A DNA stretch of 64,000 bases from Oscillospiraceae bacterium (GCA_017473015.1 JAFUNP010000033.1:33143-97142); one strand, 5' to 3'. Counted from the stretch's first letter, positions 33,921 through 42,796 are shown. The notes: generated by a model from the letters alone, not told the origin. Numbers and translations: made by a program.

Positions 33921-35951
33921 ATGCTTTATCGTAAATGGAAAGTGAAGGAATTTGCAGACCGGCAGGTAAACAGCCTGGCCGGTGAACTGGGGGTGGACAG
34001 CCTGCTGGCAAAGGTGCTGCTGGCAAGAGATGTGCACACCAGGCAGCAGGCTACAACTAAATATCTGGACGCCGCTCCTTTGTCTGACCCGTTTCTGATG
34101 AAGGATATGGACAAAGCGGTTGACCGCATTATGCAGGCGGTGGAAAATGAAGAAAAAATAGTAATTTACGGCGACTATGATGTGGACGGTGTATGCGCCA
34201 CAGCCACACTGTTCTCCTATCTGGAAAGTATAGGTGCAAATGTATTTTACAAACTGCCAAACCGTGAAAACGAGGGCTACGGTCTCAACAGCCGGGTGCT
34301 GAAAAAGTTCAAAGACAAAGGCGTGGGGCTGGTAGTCACAGTGGACAACGGCATTTCTGCCATTGATGAGGTGGCTTATGCCAACAGCATCGGTCTGGAT
34401 ATAGTAATCACCGACCACCATCTGCCTAAAAAAGAGATACCCAAGGCACTGGCTGTGGTGGACCCGCTGCAGCCGGACGACACCTCCCCCTGCAAAATAT
34501 TGGCAGGTGTAGGCGTGGCTTTCAAACTGGTGTGTGCCCTGGAGGGTGCCAGCTGTGAAGAAATGCTGGATTTCTATGCAGACTTTGTATGTGTAGGTAC
34601 AGTGGCTGACCTGATGCTGCTGGAGGGTGAAAACCGCACAATGGTAAAAGCCGGGCTGGAAATCCTCAACAGCCGGCCGAGATGTGGCTTTGAAAGTCTT
34701 TTGAAAATAAGCGGTATTCTGGGCAAAGAAGTAACCAGCGAAAATATAGCCTATACGATAGCCCCCCGCATAAATGCAGCCGGCAGAATGAGCGACGCTA
34801 CCAGCGCACTGGAACTGTTGCTGAGTGAAGATGAAGAAGACGCCGACAATCTGGCAATGTTCCTGGACAATGAGAACAAAAAGCGCCAGGACACCCAGAA
34901 CAAAATGGCGGAAGACATAACCAACGAAATACTGGCCAACGGAGAAATGATGAAGGACCGCGTTATCGTGGTATGGGGCGACGAATACCATCCGGGCGTG
35001 GTGGGCATAGTTGCCAGCCGTCTGGTAGAAAGATATGCACGCCCTGCCATAGTGTTCACCAAGGACGGTGACGAATACAAAGGCAGCGGTCGCAGCGTGC
35101 CGGCATTCAGCCTGCACAACGCACTGGATAAGACAAAGGAATATCTTATCCGTTTCGGCGGTCATGAACTGGCTGCCGGCCTGGCGGTGGAAAAGGAAAA
35201 TCTGGAGAATTTCCGCCGTGCTATAAACGAATTTGCACTTAAAGATGAAAATATGTCCAAAACAGCAGACCTGGACATCGACTGTCTGGTGTCTTTGTCC
35301 GAAATAAACACCCGTTCCGTAAGTCAGGTTGATTTTCTGGCACCTTTCGGCAACGGCAACCAGAGCCCGCTGTTTATGGCAAAAAACCTGCAGATTACCG
35401 CGGTGTTCCCTGTCAGCGACGGCAAACATGTGCGTATCAAAATGCGCCAGGGCAACAATATAAATCAGGGTATTATGTTCAATGTGACACCCGGCGAATT
35501 TGCCTACAAACCGGGAGACTACATCGATGCCTGCTTTTCACTGTCAATATTCCAGGGGGAAACCGGCGACATGGTATCCATGCGCATCAAGGAAGTGCGC
35601 CCGGTGGGCATCACCGACAGAATGATAGATGAATACGACATCTATCGCCTGTTTCTCAATGATTTCAGCCTTTCACCGGACAAAAAATCTATTCTCTGCC
35701 CGATAAGGAACGATGTGGCACAGATATACCGAAGAATAATAGCTGAAAAGGTGAACTGTGATGACCTGAGACCGCTGTTTGTGGCGTTTTCGTCAATGTC
35801 CAGCGGCAAAATACAGGTGATTATAGATGTACTTCAGGACCTGGGACTGATTGAAATAGTGCGCACAGATATTGCAAACTATTTTGCTCCTGTGGCTGTA
35901 AAAGAGAAAAAAGACCTGATGAGCAGCAAAATACTGCTCTCTCTCCAATAA
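33921..35951 (+). CDS. recJ: Single-stranded-DNA-specific exonuclease RecJ
   Basis: 676 residues. The DHH phosphoesterase motifs are present: GDYDVDGVCATA (about 82-93), TVDNGISAIDE, ITDHHLPKKEIP and ILAGVGVAFKL. The DHHA1 part reads IVASRLVERYARPAIVF and GSGRSVPAFSLHNAL, then GGHELAAGLAVE. An OB-like domain and a C-terminal 100-residue extension typical of Bacillota RecJ follow. It degrades single strands 5' to 3' in mismatch repair and RecF recombination. The start has AAGAGGT. It is 20 bp before rel. Confidence 0.95.
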   Translation: MLYRKWKVKEFADRQVNSLAGELGVDSLLAKVLLARDVHTRQQATTKYLDAAPLSDPFLMKDMDKAVDRIMQAVENEEKIVIYGDYDVDGVCATATLFSYLESIGANVFYKLPNRENEGYGLNSRVLKKFKDKGVGLVVTVDNGISAIDEVAYANSIGLDIVITDHHLPKKEIPKALAVVDPLQPDDTSPCKILAGVGVAFKLVCALEGASCEEMLDFYADFVCVGTVADLMLLEGENRTMVKAGLEILNSRPRCGFESLLKISGILGKEVTSENIAYTIAPRINAAGRMSDATSALELLLSEDEEDADNLAMFLDNENKKRQDTQNKMAEDITNEILANGEMMKDRVIVVWGDEYHPGVVGIVASRLVERYARPAIVFTKDGDEYKGSGRSVPAFSLHNALDKTKEYLIRFGGHELAAGLAVEKENLENFRRAINEFALKDENMSKTADLDIDCLVSLSEINTRSVSQVDFLAPFGNGNQSPLFMAKNLQITAVFPVSDGKHVRIKMRQGNNINQGIMFNVTPGEFAYKPGDYIDACFSLSIFQGETGDMVSMRIKEVRPVGITDRMIDEYDIYRLFLNDFSLSPDKKSILCPIRNDVAQIYRRIIAEKVNCDDLRPLFVAFSSMSSGKIQVIIDVLQDLGLIEIVRTDIANYFAPVAVKEKKDLMSSKILLSLQ

Positions 35952-35971
35952 ATTATAAGGTGGTATGATTT

Positions 35972-38143
35972 ATGAAATATGACGAACTGCAAAAAATACT
36001 GGCTGAATCGGGTAAACATTATGACCTGGAGATGATTGAAAAAGCCTACCGCCTGGCTGATGCCAGCCACGAAGGCCAGTTCCGTAAAACAGGCGAAGCT
36101 TACATTGAGCATCCGCTGGCTGTTGCCGGCATTCTGGCGGAACTGGGTATGGACTCCACCTGTATCGCCGCCGCAATCATGCACGATGTGGTGGAGGACA
36201 CTGCTGTAACGCTGGAAGAAATAGAAAAGCTGTTCAACAAGGATGTGGCACTGCTGGTAGACGGTGTAACAAAGCTGGGCCAGATTCCACTGTCCACACA
36301 GGAAGAACAGCAGGCAGAAAACCTGCGTAAAATGCTGCTGGCAATGAGCAAGGACATCAGGGTTATGATTATCAAACTCTGTGACCGTCTGCACAATATG
36401 CGCACCTACGAAGGCTGGAAGCCACAGAAACAGCGCGACAAAGCCCTGGAAACAATGGATATTTACTCCTCCATCGCCCACCGCCTTGGTATGAGCAAAA
36501 TCAAAGATGAACTGCAGGATATTTCTCTGAGGATTCTTGACCCTGTGGGCTACAATGAAATAAAACATGTTATTGAACGCGACGGCAGTGCACAGACACT
36601 GGTGGACAGCATTGTTACCAATGTGAAGAATAAGCTGAACGAATTTGGGCTGAGCAACGCAACCGTTCTGGGCAGGGTAAAAAGCGTATACGGCGTATAC
36701 CGCAAACTGTACATTCAGAACCGTGACTACGGTGAAATCTATGATATTTACGCTGTGCGTATCATTCTCAACAGCGTGGCTGAGTGTTACAACGCTCTGG
36801 GGCTGATGCATGATATGTACCGTCCTATTCCTTCCCGTTTCAAAGACTATATTTCATCCCCTAAAGCCAATATGTACCAGTCACTGCACACCAGTGTAAT
36901 CGGCAAGGACGGTATTCCTTTTGAAATACAGATACGCACATGGGATATGCATTATACCGCTGAATACGGTGTTGCTGCACACTGGAAATATAAAACAGGC
37001 CTGCAGGGTGCTGACAACATGGACGAAAAGCTGGCATGGGTACGCCAGATGCTGGAAAATCAGCAGGATACAGACGACAACACCGAACTGCTGGCAAGCA
37101 TCAAAAGTGACCTGGTGCCTGATGATATTTTTGTATTCACTCCTAAAGGTGATGTTATCAACCTGCCTGCAGGTGCCACTGTAATCGACTTTGCCTATGC
37201 TATTCACTCTGCTGTAGGTAACAGAATGACAGGTGCCAAGGTAAACGGCAGAATGGTTTCCATAGATTACAAAGTTTCCACCGGTGAAATCATCGAGGTT
37301 ATCACAGGACCGAAGGACAAAGGCCCGTCCCGCGACTGGCTGAATATAGTAAAAACCAGTGAAGCCAAGAGCAAAATCCGCTCATGGTTCAAAAAAGAAA
37401 GAAAAGAAGAAAATATTGTTGAGGGCAAAAACGCCCTTGATAAAGAAATGCGCCGCAACCTTATCAACCTGACTGACGACCTTTACGACGAGTTTATGGA
37501 TGATTTGGGCAAGCGCAGCAAATACAACAACAAAGAAGAGCTGTTTGCAGCCATAGGCTACGGCGGTATCCAGATATCCAAGGTTATGCTGAAAGCAAGG
37601 GATATGTGGAGTAAAATCCAGAAAGAGCGCGAAGCTGCCGAAACACCTGTTCAGCAGCAGGTGGTTACAGCTCCGGTGAAAAAGCCAAAGAGCTCCAACG
37701 GCGTTATTGTTGAAGGTCTGGACAACTGTCTGGTTAAATTCTCCAAATGCTGTTCACCTCTGCCGGGGGACGAAATCGTGGGCTTTATCACCCGTGGCTT
37801 CGGCGTATCCATCCACAAAAAGAGCTGTGTAAACGCCCAGCCTAAAAACATTGACCCTGAAAATCAGGCCAGATGGGTACATGCATACTGGGCAGACAAT
37901 ATCAGGGAAGACTTCAAGGCCTCTCTGGAGCTGATTGCTATTGACAACGGCATGGCGCTGGCAGAGGTTTCAATGCAGCTGGGCAATATGAGAGTGCCTA
38001 TCTATGCAATGAACGCCAAACAGACACCGGACAAACGCCTGGCAATGAGCATTACAATCGGTGTAAACAACACCGACCATCTCAACAGCATTATCGCCAA
38101 GTTGAAAAAGACCAAAAATGTGATTGATGTGCAGAGGTCATAA
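35972..38143 (+). CDS. relA: Bifunctional (p)ppGpp synthetase/hydrolase (Rel/Spo)
   Basis: 723 residues, long RSH type. The hydrolase domain has YIEHPLAVA (H47) and HDVVEDT (H71-D72), so hydrolysis should be active. The synthetase domain has GRVKSVYGVYRKL and YDIYAVRIIL. A TGS domain starts at DDIFVFTPKGDVINLPAGA (about 379), the zinc-finger-like CCSPLPGDEIVGFITRG follows at about 590, and an ACT domain closes the protein. It makes and removes the stringent alarmone. AAGGTGG precedes ATG. A 57-codon gene follows after 24 bp, then dtd. Confidence 0.96.
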   Translation: MKYDELQKILAESGKHYDLEMIEKAYRLADASHEGQFRKTGEAYIEHPLAVAGILAELGMDSTCIAAAIMHDVVEDTAVTLEEIEKLFNKDVALLVDGVTKLGQIPLSTQEEQQAENLRKMLLAMSKDIRVMIIKLCDRLHNMRTYEGWKPQKQRDKALETMDIYSSIAHRLGMSKIKDELQDISLRILDPVGYNEIKHVIERDGSAQTLVDSIVTNVKNKLNEFGLSNATVLGRVKSVYGVYRKLYIQNRDYGEIYDIYAVRIILNSVAECYNALGLMHDMYRPIPSRFKDYISSPKANMYQSLHTSVIGKDGIPFEIQIRTWDMHYTAEYGVAAHWKYKTGLQGADNMDEKLAWVRQMLENQQDTDDNTELLASIKSDLVPDDIFVFTPKGDVINLPAGATVIDFAYAIHSAVGNRMTGAKVNGRMVSIDYKVSTGEIIEVITGPKDKGPSRDWLNIVKTSEAKSKIRSWFKKERKEENIVEGKNALDKEMRRNLINLTDDLYDEFMDDLGKRSKYNNKEELFAAIGYGGIQISKVMLKARDMWSKIQKEREAAETPVQQQVVTAPVKKPKSSNGVIVEGLDNCLVKFSKCCSPLPGDEIVGFITRGFGVSIHKKSCVNAQPKNIDPENQARWVHAYWADNIREDFKASLELIAIDNGMALAEVSMQLGNMRVPIYAMNAKQTPDKRLAMSITIGVNNTDHLNSIIAKLKKTKNVIDVQRS

Positions 38144-38167
38144 CATCACACGGAAAGGGGTGTTTTT

Positions 38168-38341
38168 ATGAACGAAAAGTTTGTCCCCCTTGAAAAACAA
38201 TCGAAAAAAGCACAGAAACGGGCAGCTGCCGCAAAACGCGGCAGCTGGTACGGTGTAAAGCCTGTGACAAAGGTTGTACAGGAAAACAAAAAAGACAAAC
38301 TGGAAAAAATCAAAAAAAAAGAGGTAAATGACTACAGATGA
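38168..38341 (+). CDS. 57-residue basic protein between rel and dtd
   Basis: A short gene with AAAGGGG 7 nt before ATG. Its stop overlaps the dtd start as ATGA, so it is translationally coupled to dtd. The product has about 16 Lys and 3-4 Arg; recognisable blocks are KKAQKRAAAAKRGSWYGVKP and VTKVV, and the tail is KDKLEKIKKKEV. It has no membrane helix. The KRGSWxxxxPVTxVV pattern seems familiar from other clostridial small proteins of unknown role, so I think that it is real. Inside the coding region CAGCTGCCGC (38223-38232) and GCGGCAGCTG (38238-38247) form a perfect 10-bp RNA stem. Possible functions are nucleic-acid or ribosome binding; this is a guess from charge. Confidence 0.72.
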   Translation: MNEKFVPLEKQSKKAQKRAAAAKRGSWYGVKPVTKVVQENKKDKLEKIKKKEVNDYR

Positions 38342-38796
38342 GAGCAGTAATACAGAGAGTAAAAGACGCATGGATTACAGTAAACGGCGGTGAAAAACAG
38401 GAAATGGGCGCCGGTCTGGTGGTACTGCTGGGTGTGCGCGAAGGAGACATCCCGGAAGATACACTGGCAGTGGCACAGAAAATCAGTCAACTGCGCATTT
38501 TTGAAGACGAAAACGGCAAAATGAACATCGGTCCGCTGGATATGGGACTGGACTGTATGGTTGTGAGCCAGTTCACTCTGTTTGCCGATACTAAAAAAGG
38601 CCGCAGACCGTCCTTTGTAAAAGCTGCCCGTCCAGAAGTAGCCATTCCTATTTATGAAAAATTCTTATCCGAAATACAGTCCATGGGCTTCGGCAAGGTG
38701 GTGCACGGCGAATTTGGCGCCGATATGCAGATTAACCTGACCAACGACGGCCCTGTGACTATAATCATCGATACAGATGAATGGAGGGGTAACTGA
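38338..38796 (+). CDS. dtd: D-aminoacyl-tRNA deacylase
   Basis: 152 residues. The start MRAVIQRVKDAWITV, the VSQFTLFADTKKGRRPSF segment (active-site Ser/Thr and Arg-rich loop, about 77-95) and the NDGPVTIIID motif near the C-terminus define Dtd. It removes D-amino acids mischarged on tRNA and also glycine from tRNA-Ala. It is frequently found next to rel in Bacillota, as here. It overlaps the preceding small gene by 4 nt and the following MBL gene by 1 nt (TGATG). Confidence 0.95.
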   Translation: MRAVIQRVKDAWITVNGGEKQEMGAGLVVLLGVREGDIPEDTLAVAQKISQLRIFEDENGKMNIGPLDMGLDCMVVSQFTLFADTKKGRRPSFVKAARPEVAIPIYEKFLSEIQSMGFGKVVHGEFGADMQINLTNDGPVTIIIDTDEWRGN

Positions 38797-39374
38797 TGAA
38801 AGCATATCATCTGATGGGCAAAGCACCATACTACACAAACTGCTTTATGCTTACAGACAACAAAGGCTGTGCGGTGCTGATTGACTGCAGTGCTGACATA
38901 GAAAAAATAAAGGCCATTCTGGAGAATGACCGCTGCCGGCTGTCCGCAATTCTGCTGACCCACGGCCACCAGGACCACAGAGAAACACTGGACCAGGCTG
39001 TGGCAGAATTCGATTGCCCTGTTTATCTGGGCGAGGAAGATGCAGCACAGTTCGGTCTGGAAAACACTATTGCCTATGAAGACCTGGGCAATCTGCTGTT
39101 TGGCGAAATACGCCTGCACACCTTCCATACACCGGGCCATACACCTGGCGGCTACTGCCTGATGTGCGAAAACATGCTGTTCTGCGGTGATACACTGTTT
39201 GCAGGTACTGTAGGCAGAACGGACTTCCCAGGCGGCAGCTTTGAAGTGCTGAAAGAAAGCCTGGCCAGAATTGTGAGCAAGGTGCCGGACGAAATGCAGG
39301 TTCTGCCTGGCCATAACCATTTTTCTACAATGAAGCAGGAAAAAGAACAGAATCCATATCTGAGAAGACTGTAA
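38796..39374 (+). CDS. MBL-fold metallo-hydrolase (glyoxalase II-like)
   Basis: 192 residues. The metal motif is LTHGHQDHRETL (HxHxDH, about 53-64), the second-shell His is in FHTPGHTPGGY, the bridging Asp is in FCGDTLFAGTVGRTD, and the last His is in VLPGHNHFS. Short GloB-like proteins of this size hydrolyse thioesters or phosphate esters; the C-terminal glutathione-binding domain of true glyoxalase II is absent. Coupled to dtd by a 1-nt overlap with GGAGGGG upstream, a conserved pairing in Clostridia. Confidence 0.9.
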   Translation: MKAYHLMGKAPYYTNCFMLTDNKGCAVLIDCSADIEKIKAILENDRCRLSAILLTHGHQDHRETLDQAVAEFDCPVYLGEEDAAQFGLENTIAYEDLGNLLFGEIRLHTFHTPGHTPGGYCLMCENMLFCGDTLFAGTVGRTDFPGGSFEVLKESLARIVSKVPDEMQVLPGHNHFSTMKQEKEQNPYLRRL

Positions 39375-39396
39375 GATAAATATATGCAATACCAAT

Positions 39397-39416
39397 AAAA
39401 CTTCAAAAGAAGTTTT
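39397..39416. repeat. 20-bp palindrome, copy 1
   Basis: AAAACTTC-AAAA-GAAGTTTT. The exact reverse complement is found at 61167-61186. The T-run on either side could let it act as a terminator for the rel-dtd-MBL unit. Confidence 0.6.
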
Positions 39417-39478
39417 AAAGTGATTAAATTATTATCGAAGATATAAAAAAACTCAATCCAAAATTTTTGGAGATTTAT

Positions 39479-40930
39479 ATGCAATTATTTTTAGTAAATT
39501 ATGACACACATTATGAAATAGAACAGCTGAGCAGGATGTTTTTCCGTGAGCTGACTGTTATAAAAACAGACAGTCTGCCACAGCTGCCGGAAGATGATTA
39601 CATTCTGATAGTGAACAAAAGCGGCAGCTTTGATATTTCCCTCTGTCTGAAAGGCGAAAGCCACAGCACTACTCTGACTGTGGACCCGCAGGGTGCCAAA
39701 GAGGAAATGCAGCTGTGTACAGAAGCCTACCGCCTGTATGAAAAAGCCACAGGTGCAGGGCTGCCATGGGGTGTTCTGACTGGGGTAAGACCTGTGCGCC
39801 TAATGAGAAATCTGTATAAAAAAGAAGGAAATATACAGAATGTAATAAATAAATTCAAAAATGAATACCTGGTAAGTGATGAAAAGATAAAGTTGTGTAC
39901 CGATATTTTCAATCTGCAGAAACCTGTTATTGAAGGTGGCAGACCAAACGACTACAGCCTGTACATATCCATCCCCTTCTGTCCGTCACGCTGCAGTTAC
40001 TGTTCTTTTGTTTCTACATCAGTAAAAAGTGCAGGTCATCTGATGGCAGGCTATGTGGACAATCTGTGCGAAGAAATACGCTACACAGCAAAAAAAGCCG
40101 AGGAAGCCGGGTTAAAGCTGAAAACTATTTATATGGGTGGCGGCACTCCTACCGCTATCACTGCGGCTATGCTGGAACAGGTGATGAAAACAGTACAGGA
40201 ATGCTTTGACCTGTCACAGGTGGAGGAATACACCGTAGAGGCCGGCAGACCTGACTGCACCGACCTGGAAAAGCTGATGATTATAAAAAAATACGGCGCT
40301 GACCGTGTTTCCATAAACCCCCAGACTTTTTCTGACAATGTGCTGAAAGCAATTGGCCGAAACCACACTCACCGGGATTTCCTGCGCTGTGTAGCAGATG
40401 CAAGAAAAGCCGGCTTTGACAGCATCAATATGGACCTGATTGCCGGCCTGCCGGAAGACACTGTGGAAGGCTTTGAAAAAAGCCTGCGCGGCTGTATTGA
40501 GCTGGGCGCAGAAAACATCACTGTTCATACACTGACTTTGAAAAGAGCCTCAAATCTGGTTATCAGAAATGAAGAGCATCATTATGACGATGTGGAAAAA
40601 ATGATAGCCAAAAACAGCATGCTGGCAAAATACGGTTACAAGCCATATTACATGTATCGCCAGAAGTCAACTGTGAAAAATCTGGAAAATGTTGGATTTT
40701 CACAATCCGGACACGAAAGCCTGTATAATATGTATATAATGGAAGAAATACAGACTATCATCTCCTGCGGAGCAGGTGGTGTAAGCAAAGTGGTAGGTCC
40801 CGGTGGTGAAATCGACAGGGTGTACAATTATAAATATCCCAACGAATACATCAAGGACTTTTCTGCCATACTCAGAAGGAAAGATGAGGTATTTGATTTA
40901 TGCCGGCAATATGGATTCCAAAAAGATTAG
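39479..40930 (+). CDS. hemZ: Radical SAM coproporphyrinogen dehydrogenase HemZ
   Basis: 483 residues from ATG 39479 (TTGGAG 9 nt upstream; the TTG within that site is out of the question). An N-terminal 150-residue region is specific to HemZ. The radical SAM cluster is CPSRCSYCSF, preceded by YSLYISIPF. Further motifs are YMGGGTPTAI, VEAGRPDC and QSGHESLYN. HemZ is annotated as an oxygen-independent coproporphyrinogen III oxidase, but its real substrate is unsettled, and no haem genes are near. The end of the gene overlaps the next start by 31 nt. Confidence 0.92.
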   Translation: MQLFLVNYDTHYEIEQLSRMFFRELTVIKTDSLPQLPEDDYILIVNKSGSFDISLCLKGESHSTTLTVDPQGAKEEMQLCTEAYRLYEKATGAGLPWGVLTGVRPVRLMRNLYKKEGNIQNVINKFKNEYLVSDEKIKLCTDIFNLQKPVIEGGRPNDYSLYISIPFCPSRCSYCSFVSTSVKSAGHLMAGYVDNLCEEIRYTAKKAEEAGLKLKTIYMGGGTPTAITAAMLEQVMKTVQECFDLSQVEEYTVEAGRPDCTDLEKLMIIKKYGADRVSINPQTFSDNVLKAIGRNHTHRDFLRCVADARKAGFDSINMDLIAGLPEDTVEGFEKSLRGCIELGAENITVHTLTLKRASNLVIRNEEHHYDDVEKMIAKNSMLAKYGYKPYYMYRQKSTVKNLENVGFSQSGHESLYNMYIMEEIQTIISCGAGGVSKVVGPGGEIDRVYNYKYPNEYIKDFSAILRRKDEVFDLCRQYGFQKD

Positions 40931-41823
40931 TAGATTTAAATCTGATAAATACAGCAGGACTGTCCAAACGGAGCTTTATCCGCCATTGTGAATTTGAATA
41001 CGAAAGCCGTGTGTATGCCACTGCCAAGGAAGTAATAGAGGAGGGCAGGCATATCATTATGCTGACCGGACCGTCTGCCAGCGGCAAAACCACCACAGCA
41101 TTCAAGCTCCGTGACAAGCTGATTTCCATGGGCAAAAACGCCCGGGTGATTTCACTGGATAATTTTTTCAAAAATCAGGAAGACTATCCCCGTCTGGAAA
41201 ACGGAGAAAAGGATTACGAAAATGTGACAGCTCTGGAGCTGGGGCTGTTTGAGAAATGCTTTAAGGAACTGCTGGAAAAAGGCAATGCAAAATTCCCGGA
41301 ATTTGACTTTCAGAACGAAAGAAGAATCGAAAATGCCATTGAACTGGAGCTGAAAGGCGGATTTGTGATAGTGGAAGGTATCCACGCGCTGAATCCCATA
41401 CTGCTGGGGCTGTTGCCGGAAAACGAAGTGTTTACCATTTATGCCGGTTTGCGTGAGGAATATTCTTTCCGCGGTCAGAGAATACTGCCTACAAGGGATA
41501 TACGCCTGCTGCGCCGAATGATACGCGACTATAAATACCGCGGCCATTCTCCGCAGAAAACCATAGCCATGTGGCAGTCCGTATGCGACGGCGAAGACAA
41601 ATATATAAAAATATTCAAGCCTAATGCCGACCTGCTGCTGGATACATCTTTCAGCTATGAACTACTGATAATGCATACTGCGCTGGCAGATTTTGAACAG
41701 TATATCGACGATACTCCTGAAGGCCAGAGACTGGCGGGGCTGTTCAAGATTTTTGACAACCTGGGCTACCTGCCTCTGGGTGTGCTGCCGCAAAGCTCTA
41801 TGCTGTGTGAGTTTTTTATATAA
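40900..41823 (+). CDS. Nucleoside kinase (long uridine-kinase-like)
   Basis: 307 residues. An N-terminal 50-residue segment precedes a P-loop LTGPSASGKTTTAFKL (about 54-69). The acceptor motif is SLDNFFKNQEDYPRLENG (about 86-103), FVIVEGIHALNP (about 148-159) follows, and the lid is RDIRLLRRMIRDYKYRGHSP. The DNFxxxxxxxP pattern is uridine-kinase-like, but this is the longer threonyl-tRNA-synthetase-N-terminus-free form common beside hemZ in Clostridia. It probably phosphorylates nucleosides; the exact substrate is unknown. ATG 40900 lies in hemZ with a weak GAGGT site. No better start exists downstream, as no in-frame ATG with a site occurs before the conserved region. Confidence 0.85.
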   Translation: MPAIWIPKRLVDLNLINTAGLSKRSFIRHCEFEYESRVYATAKEVIEEGRHIIMLTGPSASGKTTTAFKLRDKLISMGKNARVISLDNFFKNQEDYPRLENGEKDYENVTALELGLFEKCFKELLEKGNAKFPEFDFQNERRIENAIELELKGGFVIVEGIHALNPILLGLLPENEVFTIYAGLREEYSFRGQRILPTRDIRLLRRMIRDYKYRGHSPQKTIAMWQSVCDGEDKYIKIFKPNADLLLDTSFSYELLIMHTALADFEQYIDDTPEGQRLAGLFKIFDNLGYLPLGVLPQSSMLCEFFI

Positions 41824-41869
41824 AGCGTTTGCTTTTAAATACGATTTGGATATAAAGGAGAATTTTACT

Positions 41870-42379
41870 ATGAAATTATTTGAAGACCTGATGAACAAAG
41901 CTGAAAAATTTGCTGACCAGGCTGTAAAAGTGAGCAAAGAAGCATTTGACCAGACAAAAGTTATGGCTGGCGAAGCCATGGACAAAGGTCAGAAAAAGAT
42001 GAAAGAGCTGTCACTGGAAAGCGATATGAAAGACGGTTACAGAAAGCTGGGCGAACTTGTATACAAAATGGAAAAGAACGGCACAACTGATGACGGTCTG
42101 AAAGCACAGTATATTGCTGAACTGGCTGCACTGGAAGCTGAAATCGAAGCACTGAAAAACAGCGACGTAAACGAAGAAGTTGATTTTACAGTGGAAGATG
42201 TGAAAGCCGAAATCAAAGAGGAAGCAACTGAAATTGTGGAAGAAATCAAAGAAGTTGTGGAAGAAGTAAAAGAGGCTGTTATGGGCGAAGCTGAAGAAGT
42301 GAGAGTATGCCCATCATGCGGCGCCGCTGCCGATGACGACGATGTTTTCTGCCATGACTGCGGCGGCAAGCTGAATTAA
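41870..42379 (+). CDS. Helical zinc-ribbon protein
   Basis: 169 residues from ATG 41870 with AAAGGAG upstream. Residues 1-60 are amphipathic helices (KLFEDLMNKAEKFADQAVKV), residues 75-105 a second helical stretch, and about 115-145 a highly acidic VEEIKEVVEEVKEAV run. The C-terminus is a zinc ribbon, CPSCG..CHDCGGKLN. The zinc ribbon at the very end resembles zinc-ribbon domain proteins that scaffold membranes or DNA, but there is no membrane helix. Function unknown. A terminator hairpin follows. Confidence 0.75.
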   Translation: MKLFEDLMNKAEKFADQAVKVSKEAFDQTKVMAGEAMDKGQKKMKELSLESDMKDGYRKLGELVYKMEKNGTTDDGLKAQYIAELAALEAEIEALKNSDVNEEVDFTVEDVKAEIKEEATEIVEEIKEVVEEVKEAVMGEAEEVRVCPSCGAAADDDDVFCHDCGGKLN

Positions 42380-42416
42380 TCACATATTTTCAGATATATC
42401 TAAAGGAGATACAAGG

Positions 42417-42447
42417 CATACTGCAGGAATTCCTGCAGTATGTTTTT
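42417..42447 (+). terminator. Perfect palindrome, terminator of the zinc-ribbon gene
   Basis: CATACTGCAGG-AATT-CCTGCAGTATG, an 11-bp stem with T-run. It also covers the first ATG of the next frame. An unused AAAGGAG (42402-42408) precedes it. Confidence 0.85.
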
Positions 42448-42796
42448 CATAAGTGCTAAAATGGATGATTTCAATATAAATGATTATATAAAAAGATGTA
42501 AAAAATTTTTGATGTTTTATTATCTGTGCCTTTTTCTGCTAATTATTACTTTATTGGTATTTTCATTTATTACTGTTCCATTTAAATTGAAAGACTGTTT
42601 ATTTAACGGACTTATGGCCTTTGGTATCATCTGTTTACTGTTAAAAAGCTATATACAGGTCAATATTCTGGTATGCCCTTACTGTAATGAACCTTTTTCC
42701 CAGGCAAGAGGCTTCGGGCTGGCAGATGTGCCTTATAAATGCAGGCACTGCGACAGGATAATTGATTCTGAAAAGCCTGATATACATAAACCATAA
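42440..42796 (+). CDS. Small two-TM protein with zinc ribbon
   Basis: 118 residues if translation starts at ATG 42440, or 111 from ATG 42461. Two TM helices (FYYLCLFLLIITLLVFSFI and LFNGLMAFGIICLLLKSYI-like) are followed by a cytosolic zinc ribbon, CPYCN..CRHCD. Neither start has a good ribosome site, and the first ATG lies in the 3' arm of a strong hairpin, so the start and the level of expression are uncertain. The zinc ribbon links it in style with the preceding gene. Function unknown. Confidence 0.6.
   Translation: MFFISAKMDDFNINDYIKRCKKFLMFYYLCLFLLIITLLVFSFITVPFKLKDCLFNGLMAFGIICLLLKSYIQVNILVCPYCNEPFSQARGFGLADVPYKCRHCDRIIDSEKPDIHKP

Noticed and set aside
33834..35429. 531-codon open frame opposite recJ
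   Set aside because: Same explanation; composition is typical of an antisense shadow (Cys, His, Phe, Gln-rich), with recJ motifs on the other strand.
42461..42796. Treating ATG 42461 as the definite start of the two-TM protein
   Set aside because: It lacks a ribosome site as much as ATG 42440 does, so I kept the longer frame and stated the doubt.
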